From assembly GCA_016649715.1 (NCBI GenBank), contig JAENXC010000008.1, forward strand, positions 78,435 to 142,434: a DNA stretch of 64,000 nucleotides. Direction: 5' to 3'. The stretch is from Flavobacteriaceae bacterium. GTDB taxonomy: Bacteria > Bacteroidota > Bacteroidia > Flavobacteriales > Flavobacteriaceae. The notes under the pieces were generated by a model that did not search any database, was not told the origin of the DNA, and worked only from the letters and a program-made list of their open reading frames with translations. Every line of letters starts with the position of its first letter. The stretch's first letter is position 1. A program made the translations under genes and the position numbers. Positions 51,002-59,724 of this stretch are shown here, one piece after another.

Positions 51002-52278
51002 CTTTTCATATCAAATTGTTCCATATAATCGGCTATTCTCCTTAAAAATGAACCCGCCAAATACCCATCCACAATTCTATGGTCGAAGGAAAGGGAAAGG
51101 TACATCATCTGGCGGATTTCAATACTATCACCGTCTTTTCCCTCCATCACTTCGGCGCGTTTTTTTATAATTCCAGTTGCGAGAATCGCAGCTTCGGGTT
51201 GGTTAATGATTGGTGTTCCCATCAAACTTCCAAAGGTCCCTACATTGCTTATTGTAAATGTGCTTCCTTTGGTGTCGTCACCTTTTAGTTTATTATCGCG
51301 GGCTTTTCCGGCAAGTTCGTTTATAGCTTTAGCCAGTTCATTTAAATCTTTTTTGTCGGCATTTTTCACCACGGGAACTATTAAATTTCCCGAAGGAAGC
51401 GCGGTTGCCATTCCAATGTTTATTTCGTCCTTTACAATAATATTTGTTCCATCAAGTGTGGAATTAATCATTGGAAAATCTTTGATCGCCTTCGCTACAC
51501 ATTCAATAAAAAGCGGTGTGAAGGTGAGCTTTTCGCTGTATTTTTTCTGAAAAGCGGCTTTGTTTTTGTCGCGCCAATTCACCATTTCGGTCAAATCAGC
51601 TTCAACATATGCAGTAACATGCGGCGAAGTGTGTTTGCTGAAAACCATACGATCCGCAATCATTTGGCGCAGGCGGTCCATTTCTACAATTTTGCCTTTT
51701 CCTTTATCAAATTTTAAATCGGGAATCTGAAATCCCGAAACTTCTGGAACAGGCTGCGCAAACTGAAAGGGACGACCGTTTTCCAAATAATTTGAGACAT
51801 CGCTTTTTCGTAATCGTCCTTCTTTCCCTGTTCCGGGAATTCTGGCCAATTCTTCGTAACTGATGTGGTTTTTTCGGACTATGCTATCAATTAAAGGTGA
51901 AATGAAACGCCCCCTAACCCCCAAAGGGGGAATAACCGCAGAAATTGAGATTGAGGTGGAAACTGAAGTTGCTTTTTTAATTTTATTTGATTCATATTTT
52001 GAGATTTTTGAAGCAGTTTTCCCAGCTTCTTCATTATCCGAAAATTCCAATATAGCAATCACTTCCCCCACGGGAACAATGTCCTGGGCTTTAAATTTAT
52101 GCTGAAGCATTTTTCCCGAAGCGGGCGCAGGAACTTCGTTGTCCACTTTGTCTGTTGCAACCTCAAGCAAAATATCGCCTTCTTCAAAGGAATCGCCTTC
52201 GGCAATAAGCCAATTTATGATAGTTCCTTCGGTAATGCTTTCGCCCATTTTGGGCATTTTGAATTCGGTTTTATTCAT
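50992..52278 (-). CDS. Branched-chain 2-oxoacid dehydrogenase E2 (lipoamide acyltransferase)
   Basis: 428 aa. Lipoyl domain (1-78; lipoyl Lys in EVATDKVDNEVPAP), a linker, the peripheral subunit-binding domain (about 126-165; FISPLIDSIVRKNHISYEEL), and the catalytic domain with SFDHRIVDGYLAGSFL. Transfers the acyl group to CoA. Residues 115-125 (VIPPLGVRGRF), at the linker/binding-domain boundary, come from a CCCCCTAACCCCC repeat. The C-terminal tail MKRTF comes from another repeat family flanking the S23-like gene. Confidence 0.93.
   Translation of the reverse strand: MNKTEFKMPKMGESITEGTIINWLIAEGDSFEEGDILLEVATDKVDNEVPAPASGKMLQHKFKAQDIVPVGEVIAILEFSDNEEAGKTASKISKYESNKIKKATSVSTSISISAVIPPLGVRGRFISPLIDSIVRKNHISYEELARIPGTGKEGRLRKSDVSNYLENGRPFQFAQPVPEVSGFQIPDLKFDKGKGKIVEMDRLRQMIADRMVFSKHTSPHVTAYVEADLTEMVNWRDKNKAAFQKKYSEKLTFTPLFIECVAKAIKDFPMINSTLDGTNIIVKDEINIGMATALPSGNLIVPVVKNADKKDLNELAKAINELAGKARDNKLKGDDTKGSTFTISNVGTFGSLMGTPIINQPEAAILATGIIKKRAEVMEGKDGDSIEIRQMMYLSLSFDHRIVDGYLAGSFLRRIADYMEQFDMKRTF
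51909..51933. repeat. CCCCCTAACCCCCAAAGGGG repeat inside the E2 gene
   Basis: GCCCCCTAACCCCCAAAGGG plus GGAATA, in frame, encoding IPPLGVRG. Same family as in E1. Confidence 0.85.
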
Positions 52279-52299
52279 AAATAAATTTTATCCTTCACA

Positions 52300-52497
52300 T
52301 TATGGAAGGTTTTTATGTTTTTTCTTCTTTTTATTTTGCCCTGGAGCATAAGGTTTTGCACTTTTAGAGCCTGTAAACTTCTTAACTTGACCTGGAGGTG
52401 ATTTATGCGTTTTAACTGCATGGTGGTGCAATCCACAAGAAGTCAACAGACTTACTGAGAAAATCGCCAATAAAAATAATCGAAATAAGGTTTTCAT
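52300..52497 (-). CDS. Small basic lipoprotein
   Basis: 65 aa from the ATG at 52497 (MKTLFRLFLLAIFSVSLLTS, then Cys). Lipobox LLTSC. The mature part is very basic: HHHAVKTHKSPPGQVKKFTG, SKSAKPYAPGQNKKKKKHKN. The PPGQVKK-TGSKSAKPYAPGQ pattern looks like a conserved small flavobacterial lipoprotein. An upstream in-frame ATG at 52518 is less likely because it spoils the signal peptide. Function unknown. Confidence 0.75.
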   Translation of the reverse strand: MKTLFRLFLLAIFSVSLLTSCGLHHHAVKTHKSPPGQVKKFTGSKSAKPYAPGQNKKKKKHKNLP

Positions 52498-52560
52498 AAA
52501 CTTAGATTTTAGATTCAAAATAAATGTAATCTACCTTAGATCAATTCAAATTCTTTTTGG

Positions 52561-53169
52561 CTAAAGCTTAATATTCTTTTCTTTGAATTCATTTAGCGTT
52601 TTATAAAAATCTTCCTGTTTTGGTCTTTCCTTCGGAATATCCCTTAAAGGCTCAACTGCTCTCAAACTTTCGTGGCAATCTGTTGGCAATTGTTGGTACA
52701 ACCTCGTTCCCGCAGTTTTCCATGCAATCATTTCATCTGAAACCTCTTTAATGGCTTTTGCAGGATTGCCGACAATCAATTTTCGTTTTGGAAACTTTTC
52801 TTCCGCTTTCACAAAACTCATCGCGCCAACGATGCACTCATCCCCAATTTCGGCATCGTCCATGATTACGCTGTTCATTCCTATCAAACAATTTCTACCC
52901 AAATTGGCACCGTGAATTATTGCACCGTGGCCCACGTGGGCGCTTTCTTTCAACACAATACTTTTTCCCGGAAACATATGGATGGTGCAATTTTCCTGTA
53001 CGTTCACTCCGTCTTCCAAAATAATCTCGCCCCAATCGCCACGGATTGCAGCGCCTGGACCGATATAGCAGTTTTTTCCGATAATCACATTACCCGTAAC
53101 CGCCGCCAATGGATGGACGAAACTGGATTCGTGGATTACTGGAATATGTCCTTTGAAAGAATATATCAT
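52561..53169 (-). CDS. paaY: Hexapeptide-repeat protein PaaY (gamma-carbonic-anhydrase-like thioesterase)
   Basis: 202 aa left-handed beta helix with repeated V-I-G-x-x hexapeptides (VTGNVIIGKNCYIGPGAAIR, VGHGAIIHGANLGRNCLIG) and a C-terminal helical extension (RLYQQLPTDCHESLRAVEPL) typical of PaaY. PaaY hydrolyses dead-end CoA esters of phenylacetate degradation. It follows the enoyl-CoA hydratase gene with a 3-bp gap. Confidence 0.9.
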   Translation of the reverse strand: MIYSFKGHIPVIHESSFVHPLAAVTGNVIIGKNCYIGPGAAIRGDWGEIILEDGVNVQENCTIHMFPGKSIVLKESAHVGHGAIIHGANLGRNCLIGMNSVIMDDAEIGDECIVGAMSFVKAEEKFPKRKLIVGNPAKAIKEVSDEMIAWKTAGTRLYQQLPTDCHESLRAVEPLRDIPKERPKQEDFYKTLNEFKEKNIKL

Positions 53170-53172
53170 CTG

Positions 53173-53925
53173 TTATTCAAATCTTTTTAAAGTTTCTTTT
53201 GTAAATTCTGAAAGCACCAACCTTCCTGAAATCTCTGCTCGTTCCGCCAAAAGTTCATCCCATTCTTCCGTACCGTTCCAAAATATTTTCTTCATTTCTT
53301 TCATCGCTTCGGGATTGTAACTGCAAAGATTTTCTGCGAATTTCTGAACGGCTTCGTCAAGTTCTTCTAATGAATTAAAAACTTGATTATACAACCCCTT
53401 TTGGCGCGCCCATTCGGCTTCGTAAAATGTATTGGCGTCTATGGCAATCTGCGAATAGCCACTAACACCCAATTTGCGTTCCACAGCGGGACCAACTACA
53501 AACGGGCCGATTCCGACATTCAATTCGCTTAATTTTATTGCGGCAAACTTCGTAGCCATACAATAATCCGTCGCCGAAGCAATGCCCACGCCACCGCCAA
53601 CGGTTTTCCCCTGAATTCTTCCAATGATGAATTTGGGACATTTCCGCATTGCGTTTATCACATTTGCAAAGCCGCTAAAAAATATTTTTCCAGTTTCGGC
53701 ATCGTTGATGTTTATGAGCTCGTTGAAACTGGCTCCCGCACAGAATGTTCTGTCGCCGCCACTTTTTAGGATGATTACTTTTATGGCATCATTATTTCCG
53801 GCATCGGTGATTGTGTTTGCAAGTTTAGCCAACAAATCTCCGGGCAGGCTATTTTGCGCTGGGTGGAAGAATTCGATAGTGGCGATGCCGTTTTCGGTAT
53901 TTATGTGAACGTAAGGTTCAGACAT
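53173..53925 (-). CDS. paaF: Enoyl-CoA hydratase/isomerase family protein (PaaF-like)
   Basis: 250 aa crotonase fold, with oxyanion-hole segments FCAGASFNELINI and GKTVGGGVGIASATDY. Position in the paa cluster after paaZ suggests the hydratase of the beta-oxidation-like lower pathway (PaaF). Sequence alone does not exclude a methylglutaconyl-CoA hydratase role linked to branched-chain amino acid breakdown, given E1/E2 next door. Confidence 0.8.
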   Translation of the reverse strand: MSEPYVHINTENGIATIEFFHPAQNSLPGDLLAKLANTITDAGNNDAIKVIILKSGGDRTFCAGASFNELININDAETGKIFFSGFANVINAMRKCPKFIIGRIQGKTVGGGVGIASATDYCMATKFAAIKLSELNVGIGPFVVGPAVERKLGVSGYSQIAIDANTFYEAEWARQKGLYNQVFNSLEELDEAVQKFAENLCSYNPEAMKEMKKIFWNGTEEWDELLAERAEISGRLVLSEFTKETLKRFE

Positions 53926-53942
53926 GTTTTAATTTTTAAAAT

Positions 53943-56441
53943 TTATATTAATCCGAATTGCTCGAAGTGATGGTTCAAATGTTTCCGCTCCAACAAATAC
54001 CATTCATAACGGTTCATTTCACCAAAGACGATATTCTTTAATTTGAAATCAGGATTTTCTTTGAAATAGGTTTTATAAGCTTCTCTTTCTTCAAGAAATT
54101 TCTCCTTCGCAGTTGTTAAATCGGGATATTTTAGTTCATCCAACTTATCCTTTTCGAGTGTTGGAAAATTTGTGTTATGCGGAAATTTATCATAATTATA
54201 AAGACTTGCGTGCACTTTTTCCAATATCTTTTCTGGGGTTGCAACTTCAAATTCCTGAATTTTTCCGGAAGCAATTTTATAGGTGTATTCCAAATGCTCC
54301 AACATATGCTGCGGCGTCATTATGCCCCATTTTGGTTTAGTGCTTTCGGTCAATTTGTTCAAACATTCCTGTATTTTTTCATCGGTCATTTCAACAAAAG
54401 TTTCCTGTTTTTTCTGAACCATTGTGAGTATTGTGGCAACGGCAACCAGTTCATCATCAGTATCGAAAACCTCAACAAACCATTTCACGATTCCGCTGGG
54501 ATGTTCCGCGGAAGCAACATCGCGATCCACTTTTTGTTTGCAGGTCAATCGCACATAAATAGTGTCGTTATGATAGAGTGGACGAAGGAATCTGCAATCT
54601 TCCAACCCATAATTAGCAGCCACAGGACCTTTGTTTGGATAAACAAACAAACCCGCCGCCGCAGCGATGATAAAGTAGCCGTGGGCAGTTCGCTTTTTAA
54701 AAATACTTCCGTCGAGGGAAGTTATATCTGTATGTGCATAAAAATGATCCCAAGTAAGGTTTGCGAAATTGATAATATCAGTATCCGTAATTGTACGGTT
54801 GTGCGTTTTCAGAGACATTCCCGGTTCGATGTCTTCCCAATGATATTTAAAAGGGTGTTGTTCAGCTTCTTTATATTTTGCATTCGCTTGGTAAATACCT
54901 GTAATTTCAGTCAAAGTAGTTGGCGAACCTTGAATTGCGGTACGCTGCAAATAATGTTTAATACCGCGCATTCCGCCCATTTCTTCGCCACCGCCAGCCC
55001 GTCCCGGACCTCCGTGGACCAAACTTGGCAAGGGCGAACCGTGGCCTGTACTTTCTTTGGCACTTTCGCGATTAAGCACTAAAATCCGTCCGTGATGGGA
55101 AGCGGCGTTTATCACATATTCTTTGGCAATTTTATCATCATTTGTAGCGATGGAAGAAACCAAGGAACCTTTCCCCATTTGCGCCAAAGTGATAGCTTCT
55201 TCTAAATTTTTGTAGGGCATAATTGTACTCACTGGGCCAAATGCCTCGGTTTCGTGAACTGCCAAATTTTTAAATGGATAATCTTCCCGTAGTAAAATTG
55301 GAGCTAAGAAAGCACCCTTCTTTGCATCGGCACCAATTACGTCTATTTTATCCAAATCGCCATAAACAATACTTGCAGTTTTGGATAATTCCTGAACACG
55401 CTCTCTGACTTCCTTCACTTGATCTCTGCTAACCAAAGAACCCATGCGCACTTCCTTAAGCCGCGGATCGCCAATGGTTACTTTAGACAAAGCGTTTCCA
55501 AGTGCAATTTGAACATCTTCCATTAAACTTTCTGGGACAATGATACGACGGATGGCGGTACATTTCTGTCCACATTTTACGGTCATTTCATTTCGTACTT
55601 CTTTGATAAAAAGATCAAATTCAGGTGTTCCTGGTATTGCATCTTCCCCCAAAACCGAAGCGTTCAAACTATCGGCTTCCATCGTGAAAGGTACGGCCTC
55701 ATTTATAATTCTTGGGTGTGCTTTAAGCATTCTACCTGTGGTTGCCGAACCGGTAAATGTAACCACATCTTGCGATTCTACGGAGTCCAAAATAGTTCTT
55801 GCAGAGCCCGTTATCAGTTGTAACGAACCTTCGGGCAAAATCTTGGAAGCAATAATCTCACGAACTACGGCTTCAGTTAAAAAAGAAGTGTTTGTTGCAG
55901 GTTTGACCACGGCGGGAACGCCAGCCATCCAGTTTACGGCACATTTTTCCAACATTCCCCAAACGGGAAAGTTGAAAGCGTTGATGTGAATGGCAACGCC
56001 GCGTTTTGGCACCATAATGTGATGTGCCATAAAACGTCCACCATGCGATAAATCTATTGGGTCGCCCTCAACGTGATAGGATTGGTTGGGAAATAATTTC
56101 CGAAGGGAAGCGTTGGCAAACAAGTTTCCGAAACCGCCTTCAATATCAATCCAGCTATCAACTTTTGTTGCGCCGGTGCGATAGCTAATTTCATAAAAAT
56201 CAGCTTTCTTTTTTACTAAATACAGCGCCAACTTTTTCAACATATTCCCGCGTTCCTGAAAGGTCATTTTGCGGAGTACTTCGCCGCCTTTTGTTCTTCC
56301 GTATTGGAGGATTTCAGCGAAATCCAAGCCTTCGGTATCCGAAAGCGCAACGACTTCACCGGTTATGGCGTCGTGCATTGGTATGCCTTTGCCATTTCCC
56401 TGAATCCATTGTCCTGTTACGTAATTATGTAATTTTTTCAT
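53943..56441 (-). CDS. paaZ: PaaZ oxepin-CoA hydrolase / semialdehyde dehydrogenase with extra C-terminal domain
   Basis: 832 aa. Aldehyde dehydrogenase domain (1-~510) with active Cys in [11 protein letters not shown]. MaoC-type hotdog domain (~530-680) with [12 protein letters not shown] and [20 protein letters not shown]. Then about 150 residues ([20 protein letters not shown]... [20 protein letters not shown]) resembling DUF1569/DinB-like proteins. Ordinary PaaZ ends near 680 aa. It hydrolyses oxepin-CoA, opening the ring, and oxidises the aldehyde with NADP+. Confidence 0.93.
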   Translation of the reverse strand: MKKLHNYVTGQWIQGNGKGIPMHDAITGEVVALSDTEGLDFAEILQYGRTKGGEVLRKMTFQERGNMLKKLALYLVKKKADFYEISYRTGATKVDSWIDIEGGFGNLFANASLRKLFPNQSYHVEGDPIDLSHGGRFMAHHIMVPKRGVAIHINAFNFPVWGMLEKCAVNWMAGVPAVVKPATNTSFLTEAVVREIIASKILPEGSLQLITGSARTILDSVESQDVVTFTGSATTGRMLKAHPRIINEAVPFTMEADSLNASVLGEDAIPGTPEFDLFIKEVRNEMTVKCGQKCTAIRRIIVPESLMEDVQIALGNALSKVTIGDPRLKEVRMGSLVSRDQVKEVRERVQELSKTASIVYGDLDKIDVIGADAKKGAFLAPILLREDYPFKNLAVHETEAFGPVSTIMPYKNLEEAITLAQMGKGSLVSSIATNDDKIAKEYVINAASHHGRILVLNRESAKESTGHGSPLPSLVHGGPGRAGGGEEMGGMRGIKHYLQRTAIQGSPTTLTEITGIYQANAKYKEAEQHPFKYHWEDIEPGMSLKTHNRTITDTDIINFANLTWDHFYAHTDITSLDGSIFKKRTAHGYFIIAAAAGLFVYPNKGPVAANYGLEDCRFLRPLYHNDTIYVRLTCKQKVDRDVASAEHPSGIVKWFVEVFDTDDELVAVATILTMVQKKQETFVEMTDEKIQECLNKLTESTKPKWGIMTPQHMLEHLEYTYKIASGKIQEFEVATPEKILEKVHASLYNYDKFPHNTNFPTLEKDKLDELKYPDLTTAKEKFLEEREAYKTYFKENPDFKLKNIVFGEMNRYEWYLLERKHLNHHFEQFGLI

Positions 56442-56523
56442 TATTTATTTTTTATAAAGCAATTGTTTCGAAAAATCCATCTCAATTACAAATTGAAAAA
56501 ATAGTATCATCTATAAAAGTGTT

Positions 56524-56856
56524 TTAATACTTTAGAATTTTATTGAGTGTATCGTGAATTGAAGAAACATCACTTTTAGAAACAGTCCCAAGCTTCTTTT
56601 TAAAGCGCTCTTTTGATAACGTTCTAATTTGAAATACTAAAACTTCTGAAGTGGACTTCAACCCATTTTCTTGCGACGCTTCTATTATTGGGTGTCCTTT
56701 ATAATAATGTAAAGAGGAAGTGAGCGGACAAACGATAAGTAAATTAGAATTTTTATTCATTGTATCACCACTAATTATAACCGCAGGTCTATTTCCAGCT
56801 TGTTCACTGCCTTTAACTGGATCAAAAAATACATTCCAAATTTCGCCCTGTTTCAT
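56524..56856 (-). CDS. MazF/PemK family toxin
   Basis: 110 aa. MazF fold: MKQGEIWNVFFDPVKGSEQA, GNRPAVIISGDTMN, LIVCPLTSS and VLVFQIRTLSKERFKKKLG. Members are mRNA-cleaving endoribonucleases. Its ATG overlaps the antitoxin stop by 4 bp. The pair lies inside the paa cluster, between the thiolase gene and paaZ, on the same strand. It looks intact. Confidence 0.92.
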   Translation of the reverse strand: MKQGEIWNVFFDPVKGSEQAGNRPAVIISGDTMNKNSNLLIVCPLTSSLHYYKGHPIIEASQENGLKSTSEVLVFQIRTLSKERFKKKLGTVSKSDVSSIHDTLNKILKY

Positions 56857-57098
56857 TCGTTCTCAAGTTCTTCTAATATTCTAAACCAATCTTCTATTCC
56901 CTCCTCCGCTAATTCTAACATTTCAGGATCGTTCGCAGCTCTCTTAAAAGAATTTGCATATTGCGTTTTTTCTATTTGCTCAAAATAATGTTGAAGCACT
57001 TTTTCAATTAATTTGTTCTTCGGCATTTTTAGTTCCCTTGCCATCTTTGCAAGAGTATCTAGAAGCTCGTCCGGTAAACTTGATGTGAATGTTGCCAT
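56853..57098 (-). CDS. Ribbon-helix-helix antitoxin partner of MazF
   Basis: 81 aa. N-terminal RHH segment (ATFTSSLPDELLDTLAKMAR, then LKMPKNKLIEKVLQHYFEQ) and an acidic C-terminus (EEGIEDWFRILEELENE) suited to toxin binding. Overlaps mazF as ATGA. Precedes the toxin, as is usual. Confidence 0.88.
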   Translation of the reverse strand: MATFTSSLPDELLDTLAKMARELKMPKNKLIEKVLQHYFEQIEKTQYANSFKRAANDPEMLELAEEGIEDWFRILEELENE

Positions 57099-57197
57099 TT
57101 TATATTTATTTTTTGTAAATATAATACATATTGGAATTTAATCCTATTAAGTGGTTTTCTTTTTCATAAATGCGAAAAGAAAAAGACATCTTGCCTA

Positions 57198-58406
57198 TTA
57201 GGAAACGTTTTCAATAATTGCAGCATATCCTTGCCCAACGCCCACGCACATGGTAATCAATGCATATTTTTTATTTTGAAGTTGAAGCTCCAAAGCCGCA
57301 GAATAGGCAAGACGCGCACCTGTAACGCCAAGCGGATGACCGATGGCAATTGAGCCTCCGTTTGGATTGATTCGCGGGTCGTCATCCTTCAATCCCCATT
57401 CGCGGATGCAGGCCAAAGCTTGTGAGGCGAATGCTTCATTCAGCTCAATTACGTCCATATTCTCCATTTTTAAACCTGCCTTTTTAAGCGCTTTGTTGGA
57501 AGCTTCCACAGGGCCAATTCCCATTATTCGCGGCTCTACGCCCACAACTGCTGAACTTACAATTCGAGCAATAGGTTTTAGATTGTATTTTTTTACAGCA
57601 TCTTCGGAAGCGATAATTGTTGCGACGGCACCGTCATTCAATCCTGAGGAATTACCAGCGGTAACGCTTCCATCTTTTTTGAAAGCGGGACGGAGTTTCC
57701 CTAAAACTTCTTTAGTCGTTTCTGGACGAATAAATTCATCATCTTTAAAAATTATTGATTCTTTTTTGCGCTGTGGAATTTCAACGGCAACAATTTCTTT
57801 TGCCAAGCGGCCATTTTGTTGTGCTTTTGTAGCTTTCATTTGCGAATTATAGGCGAAAGAATCTTGGTCTTCTCGGGAAATATTGTGTTTCTCCACCAAG
57901 TTTTCCGCGGTATTTCCCATCCCATCAGTACCGTACATTTCGGCCATTTTTAGGTTTACGAAACGCCAGCCGAAGCTGGAATCGTACATTTTAGCATCGG
58001 TTCCAAAAGCTTTTGAAGGTTTCGCAACAACGTAGGGACCGCGCGTCATATTCTCAACACCTCCTGAAATAAACAGATCGCCATCACCTGCTTTTATAGC
58101 ACGATTTGCCTGAATAATTGCTGAAAGTCCGCTGCTGCAAAGTCGGTTCACGGTTTCGCCTGGAACTGTAACCGGCAATCCTGCCAATAATGCTGCCATA
58201 CGTGCAACGTTTCGATTGTCCTCACCCGCTTGATTGGCACAACCGAGAATTACATCATCGTATGCTTCTTTGGGAATGCTTGGGTTTCTTTTTACTATTT
58301 CAGCAATAACCAAAGCCGCAAGATCATCTGTACGGACAGTGCTCAGTGTTCCTTGATAGCTTCCTATTGGCGTTCGTATTCCGTCAATTATATATGCTTC
58401 TTTCAT
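57198..58406 (-). CDS. paaJ: Acetyl-CoA acyltransferase, PaaJ/PcaF-type thiolase
   Basis: 402 aa thiolase. Active Cys in NRLCSSGLSAIIQANRAIKAG, GHPLGVTGARLAYSAALEL (catalytic His), NEAFASQALA and a late Cys in TMCVGVGQGYAAIIE. Length and the genomic setting fit the 3-oxoadipyl-CoA / 3-oxo-5,6-dehydrosuberyl-CoA thiolase that cleaves twice in phenylacetate breakdown to acetyl-CoA and succinyl-CoA. Confidence 0.88.
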   Translation of the reverse strand: MKEAYIIDGIRTPIGSYQGTLSTVRTDDLAALVIAEIVKRNPSIPKEAYDDVILGCANQAGEDNRNVARMAALLAGLPVTVPGETVNRLCSSGLSAIIQANRAIKAGDGDLFISGGVENMTRGPYVVAKPSKAFGTDAKMYDSSFGWRFVNLKMAEMYGTDGMGNTAENLVEKHNISREDQDSFAYNSQMKATKAQQNGRLAKEIVAVEIPQRKKESIIFKDDEFIRPETTKEVLGKLRPAFKKDGSVTAGNSSGLNDGAVATIIASEDAVKKYNLKPIARIVSSAVVGVEPRIMGIGPVEASNKALKKAGLKMENMDVIELNEAFASQALACIREWGLKDDDPRINPNGGSIAIGHPLGVTGARLAYSAALELQLQNKKYALITMCVGVGQGYAAIIENVS

Positions 58407-58419
58407 TATGATTGTCCTT

Positions 58420-59277
58420 CTAATTTAAAATTTCTGAAAAGGTATCGCCCTGCCTTATATCGCCGGTTTTATAACCTTTCATAAACCATTTCATCCGTTG
58501 TTCAGAACTTCCGTGGGTAAAACTATCAGGAACTACATCACCCTGCGTTCTTTTTTGAATAGCGTCATCACCAACAGCATTGGCTGCGCTTAGAGCTTCC
58601 TCAATATCGCCTTCTTCCAAATATTTTTGATTGTAATGCGCCCAAACGCCTGCATAGAAATCGGCCTGAAGTTCCAATGCAACGGAAAGTTTGTTGGCTT
58701 CATTTCTATTTTGCCGCTGTAAACTGGTTACTTTTTGGGAAGTTCCAAGCAGGGTTTGCACGTGGTGTCCGATTTCGTGGGCGGTTACATACGCCATTGC
58801 AAAATCGCCACCCTTTGCGCCAAAGCGAGTTTTCAATTCATCAAAAAAGGCCAGATCCATATACAATTTGTTATCCGCCGGACAGTAAAAAGGTCCCGAC
58901 GCCGAACTTGCATTACCACATCCGGTACTAACCGCATCGGTAAAAAGCACCATTGTTGGATCTTGATATTGTCCCAAATTGTTATCTGAAAACACTTGAC
59001 TCCACACATCTTCGGTATCTGCCAAAACGGTAGCCATAAAATTGCCCATTTCTTTTTCTTGGGCAGTAAGCTCCCGTTGTTCGGTTTGTCGCGTGCTTTG
59101 GCTATTACCTAATTGTTCCACAATTGGCGCGAGTTGTTTTCCCGTTTCTCCTCCAAAAAACTGTAGTGCCAGTACAATTAATGTTAACGCTATTCCGCCG
59201 CCAACGGCCAACTTGCCTTTGCTCATTCCACGTCTGTCATCTACGTTTCCACTTTGTCTTCTGCCTTGCCATTTCAT
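58420..59277 (-). CDS. Neutral zinc metallopeptidase (YpfJ family)
   Basis: 285 aa. Basic N-terminus (KWQGRRQSGNVDDRRG), one membrane helix (GKLAVGGGIALTLIVLALQF, 26-45), then the peptidase with TAHEIGHHVQTLLGTS (zinc HExxH) and ELQADFYAGVWAHY. Matches the YpfJ family; target unknown. It sits inside the paa gene cluster with small spacings (13 and 39 bp), an unusual neighbour for these genes. Confidence 0.92.
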   Translation of the reverse strand: MKWQGRRQSGNVDDRRGMSKGKLAVGGGIALTLIVLALQFFGGETGKQLAPIVEQLGNSQSTRQTEQRELTAQEKEMGNFMATVLADTEDVWSQVFSDNNLGQYQDPTMVLFTDAVSTGCGNASSASGPFYCPADNKLYMDLAFFDELKTRFGAKGGDFAMAYVTAHEIGHHVQTLLGTSQKVTSLQRQNRNEANKLSVALELQADFYAGVWAHYNQKYLEEGDIEEALSAANAVGDDAIQKRTQGDVVPDSFTHGSSEQRMKWFMKGYKTGDIRQGDTFSEILN

Positions 59278-59316
59278 GATTTATATTGTATTGGTTAGAT
59301 TTTTTATTAATTTGAA

Positions 59317-59724
59317 TTACTCCCAATCCTTACTGGTTCTATAGACTACGCCTTTAAAAAGTGCTACTAATTCATCGCCTCGCTTCACTTCAACAATATT
59401 GAAGGCCAATTTATTGCCTACTTTTTCAATTACGGATTCTGCTGTTAAATAATCACCTTCATTCAATGCTTCAATATGATTTATTGAAGTTTCAATGGAA
59501 ACAGCGTATTTTCCATGGGTGTTAGCAGCAAATCCGAATGCGGTATCTGCTAAGCTGTAACTTATTCCGCCGTGCGCTTTGTTCATGCTGTTTAGCATTT
59601 CTTTGCGAACGGTCATCGCAACTTTGCATTGACCTTTTTTAACTTCCAAAATCTCAATGCCGAGCCAAGAACTGAAAGCGTCTTGACTGAGCATTTTCAA
59701 TGGTATTTTTTCAGCTTCAAGCAT
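59317..59724 (-). CDS. paaI: Hydroxyphenylacetyl-CoA thioesterase PaaI
   Basis: 135 aa single hotdog domain with NSMNKAHGGISYSLADTAFG, the catalytic-loop pattern of PaaI, and a YLTAESVIEKVGNKLAF strand region. It releases CoA from ring-hydroxylated phenylacetyl-CoA dead ends. Its ATG follows the paaH stop with no gap. Confidence 0.92.
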   Translation of the reverse strand: MLEAEKIPLKMLSQDAFSSWLGIEILEVKKGQCKVAMTVRKEMLNSMNKAHGGISYSLADTAFGFAANTHGKYAVSIETSINHIEALNEGDYLTAESVIEKVGNKLAFNIVEVKRGDELVALFKGVVYRTSKDWE

